From contig NZ_CP053382.1 of the NCBI RefSeq assembly GCF_014931605.1, forward strand, positions 4,278,001 to 4,342,000: DNA of 64,000 nt, given 5' to 3'. Both the position numbers and the translations under genes were made by a program. Position 1 is the stretch's first letter. The number at the start of each line of letters is the position of its first letter. Source of the DNA: Halomonas sp. MCCC 1A13316. GTDB taxonomy: Bacteria > Pseudomonadota > Gammaproteobacteria > Pseudomonadales > Halomonadaceae. Shown piece by piece: positions 18,258 to 27,260 of this stretch. The notes under the pieces were generated by a model. That model ran no database searches. It worked only from the letters and a program-made list of their open reading frames with translations, and was not told where the DNA came from.

Positions 18258-19241
18258 ATGACCGACTTCACCCCCCTGCAGTCCTTGGGACCGATCGCCC
18301 CCCTCCGGGCCGATGGAGATCCTTCGCTGGCCGGGTACCTGGCCCACTACGGCCTCGCCCCGCTGCTCACCGAACGCGTCGGGCTCTACGTCGGCTACGT
18401 GGATGCACAGCGCTATCAGCTCTGGACCCAGGTATGGAGCCCGGCGGCACCGATCGGCACGGTATTCGTAGTGCATGGCTATTACGATCACCTCGGGCTC
18501 TACCGCCATCTGTTGGAGCGGCTGCTGGAACGCCAGTGGCGGGTAGTGTTGTGGGACCTGCCGGGGCATGGGCTGTCCAGCGGCAAGCGCGCCTGCATCG
18601 ATGATTTTGCGCATTACGGAGAATGCCTGCATGCCCTGCAGGGCCAACTGGATGCCGCGGGCCTTGCCCCACGGCCCTGGCTCGGCATCGGCCAAAGCAC
18701 CGGTGCCGCCATCCTCGCCACCGATGCCCTGAGCCGGCCCGGCGAAGGACACTGGTCGGGCCTGGCCCTGCTCGCCCCCCTGGTACGCCCCTTCGGCTGG
18801 CCCCAGGCGGGATGGCTGCATACCTTGGTGGGTCCTTTCGTCGGGAGCGTGCCGCGCAAGTTCCGCGCCAACTCCACCGACGCCGATTTCGCCGCCTTCC
18901 TGCGCGAACGCGACCCGCTACAGCCGGTCCACCTCTCGCTCAACTGGGTCGGCGCCATGCGCCGGTGGATGCCCCAATTGCTCGCCCTGCCCCCCTGCAA
19001 CCTGCCCACCCTGATCCTGCAAGGGGAGCAGGACCTCACCGTCGACTGGGAGTGGAACCTGGCGGTGCTGGAGCGCAAGTTTCCCAACGCCCGCATCCAG
19101 CGCCATCCGGAAGCGCGTCATCACCTGGTCAACGAGGCCGAGCCCATCCGCACTGCGCTGTTCGCCAGCCTGGACGCTTTCGTTGCCGATTTGGAACGAG
19201 ACCTTGCGCTGTCCACCCAGGAGCGCCGCTTCCGATGCTGA
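18258..19241 (+). CDS. Lysophospholipase/monoacylglycerol-lipase-like alpha/beta hydrolase
   Basis: A cytosolic 327-aa serine hydrolase of the PldB/Hydrolase_4 type. The oxyanion segment is VFVVHGYYDHLGLY (about 70-83), the nucleophile is in GIGQSTGA (about 141-148), and the acid and base are in LQGEQDLTVD and ARHHLVNE. WRVVLWDLPGHGLSSGKR is typical of lysophospholipase-like members. The downstream lipoprotein gene overlaps its stop codon by 7 bp, so the pair is co-translated. The physiological ester is unknown; a role in membrane lipid turnover is an inference. Confidence 0.8.
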   Translation: MTDFTPLQSLGPIAPLRADGDPSLAGYLAHYGLAPLLTERVGLYVGYVDAQRYQLWTQVWSPAAPIGTVFVVHGYYDHLGLYRHLLERLLERQWRVVLWDLPGHGLSSGKRACIDDFAHYGECLHALQGQLDAAGLAPRPWLGIGQSTGAAILATDALSRPGEGHWSGLALLAPLVRPFGWPQAGWLHTLVGPFVGSVPRKFRANSTDADFAAFLRERDPLQPVHLSLNWVGAMRRWMPQLLALPPCNLPTLILQGEQDLTVDWEWNLAVLERKFPNARIQRHPEARHHLVNEAEPIRTALFASLDAFVADLERDLALSTQERRFRC

Positions 19242-19714
19242 GACCTATCGCACTGCTCGTGCTGAGCGCGCTACTCGCCGGATGCGCCACCCAGCCCCCG
19301 GAGCCCGATCCCATTCGCCGCGCGCTGCAGAACCTGAGCGACCGTGCCGTCGCCAGAGTGCTGGACGTGGACGCCCTGCAGCCCCCCGAAGACCAAGTAC
19401 TGCTGCTGGTATCACCGCAAGTGGATGACAGCCTCGAGATCGGCAGCGAAAGCTTCCTGGAGAGCCTGACTCGCGCGCTGCTGAGCGCAAGCGAGGGCCC
19501 CCAGGTACTCGACTGGCGTCCCGCCATGAGCGGTGAGGGAGGCGACCATCACTGGCGTCTGGAGAGCCGCCTGGAAGCCACCGCGCCTCGCCTGCAGTTG
19601 ACCGATCGCGACCTGCTACCCTATCGCCTCATCCTGTCGCTCTATCGCTCGGATACCGACAGCGCGCTGTGGCAGACCAAGATCGAGGGGGCCTTCGACG
19701 CCACCGCACTGTAG
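19235..19714 (+). CDS. Small lipoprotein, LpoB-like fold possible
   Basis: A 159-aa lipoprotein. The signal peptide ends in the lipobox LLAGC (lipidated Cys16), and the next residues (ATQPPEP) do not suggest inner-membrane retention. The remaining domain, with QVLLLVSPQVDDSLEIGSESFLESLTRALL and a late SLYRSDTDSALWQTKIEGAF, has the strand-helix pattern of LpoB/TolB-N-like lipoproteins, but identity is too low to assign by eye. The start at 19235 overlaps the hydrolase gene by 7 bp, indicating translational coupling. Confidence 0.6.
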   Translation: MLRPIALLVLSALLAGCATQPPEPDPIRRALQNLSDRAVARVLDVDALQPPEDQVLLLVSPQVDDSLEIGSESFLESLTRALLSASEGPQVLDWRPAMSGEGGDHHWRLESRLEATAPRLQLTDRDLLPYRLILSLYRSDTDSALWQTKIEGAFDATAL

Positions 19715-19744
19715 CGGAAAGGCCTGGCCGCACGACCGCCATGA

Positions 19745-20785
19745 TCAAGCCTTGCCACCACTGCCGACCATTATCGCTATGCCGATCAGATAACAGACGA
19801 TTATCGCTACGCTTTCGAACCCGATCCGCCCCGGTCCCTCTCGTTGTCGCCGCACCAGACCGGCAATCAAGACGGTATTCATCAGCAAGGCCAGGGCGAT
19901 CCAGAGTGATACTGAATCCGGTATGGCATGGTAGATGGACCCATCACGGTAAGCGACATCGGAAACAGCGGCAAACAGGGTATCGAAAGCATTGCCACCG
20001 ATAATCCCACTCACGGCCAGTGTCAGTGCACCGCGGCGTACGGCTGCTACGGTGGTGACGAGTTCTGGCAGCGACGTGGCCACCGATGTCAGCAAGATCC
20101 CTACTGCCGCCTGGCTGATCCCAGATTCCTCGGCGATGACCGTGGCACTGCGTTCAAGCAGCCATCCGGCCAAGCCGATCAACGCGCCGAAGATGGCAAA
20201 TGTGGCCAACAACCGACCCAGCGAGCGCTTCAGGTTGTCCTCTTCAGGCTCGTCGACTCGCGTCTCGTAAGTACGGGCGGGATTCCACATGGGATCGCTC
20301 TGGGTCTGGCTCACCAGGCGCAAGCCGAATACATAAGCGAAGAAGAGTAACGGGGTGACGGGGTGCACCTGCCACAGGGTTAGCTCGGGTGCGAATCGGC
20401 CCACCATGATCAGGGCCAATAGGCAGAGCAGGAGCGCGCCCTGCATGATATTGCCCAGCGAGGCGGCGGCGTGCTCGAGGTTGGCGCGCCGGTAGCAGAT
20501 ATCAGCAATGGTCAGGAACAGGGTCTGGGCGGCAATGCCCCCCAAGGCATTGCTCATGGCGAGCTCGGGACGTCCTCCCCAGGCGGCGCTGACCGAGACC
20601 ATGATGCCTGACAATGAAGTCACCATGCCCAGCAGAACCGCACCGGCGATAGCTTCCCCCAGCCCGGTCCGGTCGGCAAGTTCGTCGACGACACGCGCAA
20701 GCCGAGTTCCCACCACGCCGATCACGGCGGTCATGGCAATGAACAACCCAATGGCCAGCGGCAGGCTTGTCGGGTTCAGGAACAT
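19745..20785 (-). CDS. CaCA-superfamily cation exchanger (Na+/Ca2+ type)
   Basis: A 346-aa inner membrane protein with about ten helices in two inverted halves. Alpha repeat 1 is GMVTSLSGIMVSVSAAWGG (about 53-71) and alpha repeat 2 is TSVATSLPELVTTVAAVRRG (about 228-247). The second has the canonical SLPEL; in the first, SLSGI replaces the usual acidic P-E motif, which is notable because both acidic residues normally bind the cation. Function as a calcium or sodium antiporter is therefore likely but unproven. Confidence 0.78.
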   Translation of the reverse strand: MFLNPTSLPLAIGLFIAMTAVIGVVGTRLARVVDELADRTGLGEAIAGAVLLGMVTSLSGIMVSVSAAWGGRPELAMSNALGGIAAQTLFLTIADICYRRANLEHAAASLGNIMQGALLLCLLALIMVGRFAPELTLWQVHPVTPLLFFAYVFGLRLVSQTQSDPMWNPARTYETRVDEPEEDNLKRSLGRLLATFAIFGALIGLAGWLLERSATVIAEESGISQAAVGILLTSVATSLPELVTTVAAVRRGALTLAVSGIIGGNAFDTLFAAVSDVAYRDGSIYHAIPDSVSLWIALALLMNTVLIAGLVRRQREGPGRIGFESVAIIVCYLIGIAIMVGSGGKA

Positions 20786-20918
20786 GCAACACCGCAGCGG
20801 CGGCGGGCAAGAATTGAGAGATAATTACACATACGGCCTCCCTGGCCTTGGATGACGAAGCGGCTCGCCATCCTCGTGGCGAGTCGCTTCTAAGCGTAGT
20901 CGCCTCCCGCGAATGCCC

Positions 20919-22424
20919 TCAACCCTGGCGCAACTGCCTATCGAGCTGGCGGTACCCAATCGCCTCCATCAGCTCGCCGCGCTCCGGATGCGGTTTGGCG
21001 GCCAGGTCGGCCAGCGTCAGCGCCACCCGCAGCACCCGGTGATAGGCGCGCGCCGAGAGGCGCAGGCGCTCTAGCACGCCGGCCAGCCAGACACGGTCGG
21101 CCGTCGACAGGGCACAGGCGGCCTCCAGCTCGCGCCCGCCGAGGTGGGCGTTGAGCGCACCGCGCGCATACTGGCGCTCGCGGGCAGCCATGACCCGGGC
21201 GCGCACCTCCGCCGAGCTTTCGCCCACTTCGCGAGACGTGAGCTGCTCCGGCGGCAGCGCCGGCACTTCGATCTGCAGGTCGATACGATCGAGTAGCGGT
21301 CCCGAGAGCCGCGACTGGTAGCGCTGGATCTGCGCGGCGGTGCACTGGCAGGCCTGGCGCGGATCGCCCAAGTGACCGCAGGGGCACGGGTTCATTGCCG
21401 CTACCAGTTGAAAGCGGGCGGGGAAGCGGCGCTCATGATTGGCGCGAGCGATGTGGATGCGCCCCGACTCCATCGGCTCGCGCATCACCTCGAGCACGTG
21501 GCGGCTGAATTCCGGCAGCTCGTCGAGGAACAGCACGCCGTGGTGAGCCAGCGAGATCTCTCCAGGCCGCGGCCAGGAGCCGCCGCCGACCAGGGCCACG
21601 GCGCTGGCGGTGTGGTGCGGCGCGCGGAAGGGCCGACGCCCCCACTGTTCGGCCAGCGGCAGGCCGCACACCGAACGGATGGCGGCCACTTCCAGCGCCT
21701 CCTCCTCGGTGAGTTCCGGCAAGATACCCGGCAGGCGGCTGGCCAGCATGGTCTTGCCGGTGCCGGGCGGGCCGGCGAAGAGCAGGTTGTGCGAACCGGC
21801 CGCGGCGATCTCCAGCGCACGGCGGGCCTGGTGCTGGCCGCGTACCTCGGCCAGGTCGCCCTCGCGGTTATCGGTGACGGGTGGCGCCTCGAGGCGATGC
21901 GCGGCGATCGGCTTCTGCCCCAGCAGGTGCGCCATCACGTCGAGCAGGTGCTCGGCCGGTAGTACCTGAAGATCTCCGGCCAGTGCCGCTTCGTCGGCGT
22001 TCTCCTTGGGCACGATCAGCTTGCGCCCCGCCCGGCGTGCCGCCAGGGCCAGCGGCAACACGCCGTTGATGGGGCGCAGGCGACCGTCCAGCGCCAGCTC
22101 GCCGACGCTCTCGATCTCTTCGAGGGCCTCGCCGGGAAGCTGGCCGGAGGCGATCAGGATGCCCAGTGCAATGGGCAGATCGAAGCGCCCGCCGACCTTG
22201 GGCAGGTCGGCGGGCGCCAGGTTGAGCACGATTCTTCGCGTATTGGGAAAATCGAAGCCGGCATTGACGAGGGCGCTGCGCACCCGCTCACGGCTCTCCT
22301 TGACGGCGGCCTCGGGCAGGCCCACCAACGTCATCCCCGGCAGGCCATTGGCCAGGTGTACCTCGACCTGTACCTCGGGCGCTTCCAGCCCCAGGCCGGC
22401 CCGTGTGGCAACGATCGCCAGCAT
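20919..22424 (-). CDS. comM: ComM/YifB-type Mg-chelatase-like AAA+ helicase
   Basis: A 501-aa AAA+ ATPase. Orthologues promote branch migration during integration of transforming DNA. The N-terminal Lon-like domain (about 1-170) includes GLPGMTLVGLPEAAVKESRERVRSAL. The ATPase has Walker A GPPGTGKT (about 217-224), Walker B VLFLDELPEF and the CPCGHLGD zinc-like segment. The C-terminal Mg_chelatase_C domain ends in GYRQLDRQLRQG. It lies downstream of ubiK on the same strand. Confidence 0.94.
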   Translation of the reverse strand: MLAIVATRAGLGLEAPEVQVEVHLANGLPGMTLVGLPEAAVKESRERVRSALVNAGFDFPNTRRIVLNLAPADLPKVGGRFDLPIALGILIASGQLPGEALEEIESVGELALDGRLRPINGVLPLALAARRAGRKLIVPKENADEAALAGDLQVLPAEHLLDVMAHLLGQKPIAAHRLEAPPVTDNREGDLAEVRGQHQARRALEIAAAGSHNLLFAGPPGTGKTMLASRLPGILPELTEEEALEVAAIRSVCGLPLAEQWGRRPFRAPHHTASAVALVGGGSWPRPGEISLAHHGVLFLDELPEFSRHVLEVMREPMESGRIHIARANHERRFPARFQLVAAMNPCPCGHLGDPRQACQCTAAQIQRYQSRLSGPLLDRIDLQIEVPALPPEQLTSREVGESSAEVRARVMAARERQYARGALNAHLGGRELEAACALSTADRVWLAGVLERLRLSARAYHRVLRVALTLADLAAKPHPERGELMEAIGYRQLDRQLRQG

Positions 22425-22499
22425 CGTGCAGTCCCTCGCAGTCCATTAGCGTAAGGGCTAGATACTAGCACTATGCCGCAGCGGGCTCTCCACGCTGGC

Positions 22500-22829
22500 T
22501 CAGCGCTGGGCCTCGTCGGGCCCGGTTTCATCCGTGTCGTTGGCCTCGGGCGACGTGAGAGTGGCCTGGGTCACCGGCGTCTCGCGGGCCGCCAGCGCCG
22601 TCTCCAGGGCCGCGACCTGCTGCTCCAGGGCTTCGACGCGAATTCGCGTGCGCTGCAGCACGTCCATCAAGATGTCGAAATCTTCGCGCGATACCAGCTC
22701 GAGGCGGTCGAAAGTACCGCGCACGATCTGCTGCACGCCCTTCTGGAATTCCTCCGGCGCCTGGGCTGCCCCCTGCAGGCGTTCGCCCAGCTGTTGTGCC
22801 AGCCGGCTGATGGGATCCTGATTCGCCAT
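22500..22829 (-). CDS. ubiK: UbiK, ubiquinone biosynthesis accessory factor
   Basis: A 109-aa YqiC/BMFP-family protein. The N-terminal half (PISRLAQQLGERLQGAAQAPEEFQKGVQQIVRGTF in parts, about 6-40) is an amphipathic membrane-binding region. FDRLELVSREDFDILMDVLQRTRIRVEALEQQVAALE forms the trimeric coiled coil of the family. UbiK assists the UbiIHK-type hydroxylation complex under aerobic conditions. The C-terminal tail is acidic and low in complexity. comM follows 75 bp downstream. Confidence 0.88.
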   Translation of the reverse strand: MANQDPISRLAQQLGERLQGAAQAPEEFQKGVQQIVRGTFDRLELVSREDFDILMDVLQRTRIRVEALEQQVAALETALAARETPVTQATLTSPEANDTDETGPDEAQR

Positions 22830-22939
22830 GGTGCGCTTCTCCTGTTGGCCTGCACATGTTGCCCTACAGCATACGCAAGGCCCCGCATCGACGCATGCCC
22901 TTCTCCCGCCCCCTCATGGCGCACCTGCACTGCGCCCAA

Positions 22940-22954
22940 GCACCAGCCTGGTGC
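22940..22954. promoter_or_regulatory. NtrC binding site upstream of glnK
   Basis: GCACCAGCCTGGTGC is a perfect match to the NtrC consensus GCACCA-N3-TGGTGC. It lies 167 bp upstream of the glnK start, a normal enhancer position for a sigma-54 promoter. Confidence 0.8.
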
Positions 22955-22967
22955 AAGGCGGCGGTAG

Positions 22968-23459
<492 letters not shown>

Positions 23460-23496
23460 CGGCTTCCAACATTACAAGAGCGATGGAGAAACTCTC

Positions 23497-24822
23497 ATGA
23501 ACGAACTTGCCGAGTTGAGCTACGCGCTCGACACCTTCTACTTCCTGATATGCGGCGTGCTGGTCATGTGGATGGCCGCCGGCTTCTCGATGCTCGAGGC
23601 CGGCCTGGTCCGTGCCAAGAACACCGCCGAGATCCTGACCAAGAATATCGCGCTGTTCGCCATCGCCTGCACCATGTACCTGCTGGTGGGCTACGCCATC
23701 ATGTATTCGAGCGATGCCGGCGGCATCTTGCCCAACCTGGGCGTGCTGATCGGCAGCGAAAACGGCGTCGACGCCGTCATCGCCGGCGGCGACGATGCCC
23801 CCTACTACTCCATGCGCGCCGACTTCTTCTTCCAGGTAGTGTTCGTCGCCACCGCCATGTCGATCGTCTCCGGCGCCGTGGCCGAGCGCATGAAACTGTG
23901 GGCCTTCCTCGCCTTCGCCGTGGTCATGACCGGGGTCATCTATCCGGTATCAGGCTACTGGACCTGGGGCGGCGGCTGGCTCTCCGAGCTGGGCTTCTCC
24001 GACTATGCCGGCTCCGGCATCGTGCACATGGCCGGCGCCGCCGCAGCCCTCGCCGGTGTGCTGGTCCTTGGCCCGCGCAAGGGCAAGTACGGCAAGGACG
24101 GCAGCATCCACGCCATCCCCGGCGCCAACCTGCCGCTGGCCACCGTCGGTACCTTCATCCTGTGGATGGGCTGGTTCGGCTTCAACGGCGGCTCCGAGCT
24201 CAAGCTTTCCGACGTCGCTTCGGCCAACAACGTGGCCCAGGTGCTGGTCAATACCAATGCTGCCGCCGCGGGTGGCGTCATCGCTGCGCTGATCCTGGCC
24301 AAGCTGTGGTTCCGCAAGGCCGACCTGACCATGGCGCTGAACGGCGCGCTGGCCGGACTGGTGGCCATCACTGCCGGCCCGCTGACACCCTCCGCGCTGG
24401 GCGCCACGCTGATCGGTGCCGTGGGCGGGATCATCGTGGTGGCTGCCATCGTGACTCTGGACAAGCTCAAGATCGACGATCCGGTCGGCGCCATCTCGGT
24501 GCACGGCGTGGTCGGCGTCTGGGGCCTGCTGGCGGTGCCGCTCACCAACGGGGACGCCACCTTCGGTCCCCAGATCGTCGGAGCGATCGCCATCTTCGCC
24601 TGGGTCTTCGCTGCCAGCCTGGTCGTGTGGCTGGTCATCAAGGCCATCATGGGCGTTCGCGTCAGCGAGGAGGAGGAGTACGAAGGGGTCGACCTGGCCG
24701 AGTGCGGCATGGAAGCCTATCCCGAGTTCAGCGTCGCCAGAGTCTATGGCGGCAGCGGCGGCCGGCCGCAGTCTGGCGGCTATGCAACCGGCGCAGCGGT
24801 TGGCCAGCCGCACGCCGAGTGA
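23497..24822 (+). CDS. amtB: Ammonium transporter AmtB
   Basis: Trimeric inner membrane ammonium channel, 441 aa and about 11 helices. The pore twin histidines are in SGIVHMAGAAAAL and in ISVHGVVGVWG. The N-terminal segment MWMAAGFSMLEAGLVRAKN is a family hallmark. There is no obvious cleavable signal peptide, unlike E. coli AmtB. The C-terminal cytoplasmic tail (SEEEEYEGVDLAECGMEAYPEF) is the region that couples GlnK binding to gating. A strong terminator follows. Confidence 0.96.
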   Translation: MNELAELSYALDTFYFLICGVLVMWMAAGFSMLEAGLVRAKNTAEILTKNIALFAIACTMYLLVGYAIMYSSDAGGILPNLGVLIGSENGVDAVIAGGDDAPYYSMRADFFFQVVFVATAMSIVSGAVAERMKLWAFLAFAVVMTGVIYPVSGYWTWGGGWLSELGFSDYAGSGIVHMAGAAAALAGVLVLGPRKGKYGKDGSIHAIPGANLPLATVGTFILWMGWFGFNGGSELKLSDVASANNVAQVLVNTNAAAAGGVIAALILAKLWFRKADLTMALNGALAGLVAITAGPLTPSALGATLIGAVGGIIVVAAIVTLDKLKIDDPVGAISVHGVVGVWGLLAVPLTNGDATFGPQIVGAIAIFAWVFAASLVVWLVIKAIMGVRVSEEEEYEGVDLAECGMEAYPEFSVARVYGGSGGRPQSGGYATGAAVGQPHAE

Positions 24823-24838
24823 GTGCGACCGACTTGCC

Positions 24839-24866
24839 AAGGCTCCCCGCGGGGGAGCCTTTTTTC
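24839..24866 (+). terminator. Rho-independent terminator after amtB
   Basis: AAGGCTCCCC (24839-24848) pairs perfectly with GGGGAGCCTT (24852-24861), loop GCG, followed by a T run. It separates glnK-amtB from the second glnK. Confidence 0.9.
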
Positions 24867-24893
24867 TTCCTGCCGAGGGCGGTGTATGCTTGA

Positions 24894-25295
<402 letters not shown>

Positions 25296-25330
25296 GCTCG
25301 AAGCTCGAAGCTCGAAGCTCGAAGCTCGAA
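25296..25330 (+). repeat. Five exact tandem copies of GCTCGAA
   Basis: The heptamer begins on the base after the glnK copy 2 stop codon and runs five times without change. It precedes the terminator at 25351-25380. Such arrays slip easily, but here a change in copy number would affect only the 3' untranslated region. Confidence 0.9.
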
Positions 25331-25350
25331 GCCAGACAGTTTATACAAAA

Positions 25351-25380
25351 ACCCCCGAGGCCTGCCCCGGGGTCTTTTCT
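25351..25380. terminator. Bidirectional terminator between glnK copy 2 and fpr
   Basis: CCCCG (25353-25357) pairs with CGGGG (25368-25372), extended by GG/CC past a bulged A, with an A-rich run on the left and TCTTTTCT on the right. Position between convergent genes fits termination on both strands. Confidence 0.75.
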
Positions 25381-25400
25381 TCAGTCTTACGACTTAAGGC

Positions 25401-26177
25401 TTACTTCTCGACGAAGGCGCGCTCGATGACGTAGTCGCCCGGATCACCCATGCGCGGCGAGATATTGAAGCCCAAGTCGTCGAGCAGCGCGCTGGTCTCG
25501 TCGAGCATCGCCGGGCTGCCGCAGATCATGGCGCGGTCCTGCTTGGGATCCATCGGCGCCACGCCGGTGTCCTCGAACAGCTTGCCGCTGCGGATATGGT
25601 CGGTGAGACGCCCCATGGTGTGGAACTCCTCACGGGTCACGGTGGGGTAGTAGACCAGCTTCTCGCGAATATCGTCGCCCAGGTACTCGTGCGCCGGCAG
25701 CTCCTTCTGGATGAAGTCGGCATAGGCCAGTTCGCTGACGCTGCGCACGCCGTGCACCAAGATCACCTTCTCGTAGCGCTCGTATACTTCGGGGTCCTGG
25801 ATCAGGCTCATGAATGGCGCCAGGCCGGTACCAGTGGAGAGGAAATAGAGATTGCGCCCCGGCAGCAGGTCGTCGGTGACCAGGGTGCCGGTAGGCTTGC
25901 GGCTGACCATAATCTGGTCGCCTACCTTGAGGTGCTGCAGGCGTGAGGTCAGCGGGCCGTCGGGCACCTTGATACTGAAGAACTCGAGGTGATCCTCATA
26001 GTTGGGGCTGGCGATGGAGTAGGCACGCATCAGCGGCTTGCCGTTCACTTCCAGGCCGATCATCACGAACTGACCGTTCTTGAAGCGCAGGCTGCGCTCG
26101 CGGGTGGTGCGAAAGCTGAACAGGGTGTCGTTCCAGTGGTGAACGCTGAGAACGTCTTCCAGGGCGAACTTGCTCAT
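25401..26177 (-). CDS. fpr: Ferredoxin/flavodoxin-NADP(+) reductase
   Basis: A 258-aa FAD enzyme passing electrons between NADPH and ferredoxin or flavodoxin. The FAD motif is RAYSIASPNYEDHLEFF (about 51-67), the NADPH site includes STGTGLAPFMSL (about 114-125) and MICGSPAML, and the C-terminus YVIERAFVEK is the subclass I bacterial type. It is divergent from a LysR gene, the fpr-finR arrangement of pseudomonads, where the reductase is induced by superoxide stress. Confidence 0.94.
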   Translation of the reverse strand: MSKFALEDVLSVHHWNDTLFSFRTTRERSLRFKNGQFVMIGLEVNGKPLMRAYSIASPNYEDHLEFFSIKVPDGPLTSRLQHLKVGDQIMVSRKPTGTLVTDDLLPGRNLYFLSTGTGLAPFMSLIQDPEVYERYEKVILVHGVRSVSELAYADFIQKELPAHEYLGDDIREKLVYYPTVTREEFHTMGRLTDHIRSGKLFEDTGVAPMDPKQDRAMICGSPAMLDETSALLDDLGFNISPRMGDPGDYVIERAFVEK

Positions 26178-26254
26178 GCCGGCTCCTATCTATTCCAATA
26201 TCGAATAACACGAAGGAAAAATTGATTTGCTTGCATTATAAGAGGGCAAGGTTT

Positions 26255-26269
26255 ATCTGTTAATTGGAT
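26255..26269. promoter_or_regulatory. ATC-N9-GAT LysR-type motif in the fpr/finR-like intergenic region
   Basis: ATCTGTTAATTGGAT has the ATC-N9-GAT spacing used by several LysR regulators. It is located centrally in the AT-rich 146-bp divergent promoter region, the expected place for a FinR-like operator. Confidence 0.45.
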
Positions 26270-26323
26270 TGTATGGATATCCTTTATCTAGACTACTGAT
26301 ATAGATCAATACCGAGCCGTTTC

Positions 26324-27250
26324 ATGCATTTCACCCTGCGCCAACTCGAAGTCTATGTCGCCGTCGCCCAGCACGAGAGCGTCTCGCGCGCCGCGCGCGC
26401 CCTCTCCCTGTCACAGTCGGCCACCAGTACTGCCCTGGCCGAACTCGAGCGCCAGTTCGACTGCCAGCTGCTCGACCGCGTCGGCAAGCGGCTGCGGCTC
26501 AATGCCCTGGGCTTCCAGCTGCTGCCCAAGGCCGTGGCGCTGCTCGACCGCGCCGAGGAGATCGAGGAGATCCTGCACGGCCAGCAGGGCATCGGCTCGC
26601 TCGACGTGGGTGCGACCCTGACCATCGGCAACTATCTGGCGACCCTGCTGATCAGTGACTTCATGCAGCGACACCCGGGCAGTCGGGTACGGCTGGCGGT
26701 ACGCAATACGCGGGATATTGTCGATCGCGTGCGCCAGCATGAGCTCGATCTGGGGCTCATCGAGGGGCACTGCGAGGAGGAGGACGTCATCACGCAGCCC
26801 TGGGTGGAAGACGAGCTGTCGGTGTTCTGCTCACCCCGCCATCCGCTGGCCGGGCAGGGATCGGTGGAGCTCGACCGCTTGCTGCGCGAAGCCTGGATCA
26901 TGCGCGAGCAGGGCTCGGGCACACGCCTGACTCTGGAGCAAGCCGCGCGGCATCGGCGCGGCCGCTTCAATACCCTGCTGGAGCTGGAGCACACCGAAGG
27001 CATCAAGCGGGCGGTGGAATCGGGGCTCGGCATCGGCTGCGTCTCGAAGCTGGCGTTGCGTGATGCCTTCCGCCGCGGCAGCCTGGTACCGATTCCCACG
27101 CCGGAACTCGACCTGAGCCGCCAGTTCGCCTTCATCTGGCACCGCCACAAGTACCTGGCCACCGGCATGCGCGAATTTCTGCGGCTGTGCCGGCAGATGA
27201 CCGAAGGGATCAGGCGCAGCGACGAAATCGACCTGCCGCCGGTATCCTGA
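26324..27250 (+). CDS. LysR-family regulator, FinR-like
   Basis: A 308-aa LysR protein. The winged helix covers about 1-60 (LRQLEVYVAVAQHESVSRAARAL then SATSTALAELERQFDCQLLDR), and the effector domain spans about 88-295. Divergence from fpr and the length match FinR of pseudomonads, which activates fpr; that name is an inference from context. It ends 10 bp before the 3' end of the convergent chemoreceptor gene. Confidence 0.85.
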   Translation: MHFTLRQLEVYVAVAQHESVSRAARALSLSQSATSTALAELERQFDCQLLDRVGKRLRLNALGFQLLPKAVALLDRAEEIEEILHGQQGIGSLDVGATLTIGNYLATLLISDFMQRHPGSRVRLAVRNTRDIVDRVRQHELDLGLIEGHCEEEDVITQPWVEDELSVFCSPRHPLAGQGSVELDRLLREAWIMREQGSGTRLTLEQAARHRRGRFNTLLELEHTEGIKRAVESGLGIGCVSKLALRDAFRRGSLVPIPTPELDLSRQFAFIWHRHKYLATGMREFLRLCRQMTEGIRRSDEIDLPPVS

Positions 27251-27260
27251 TCTCCCGCCG

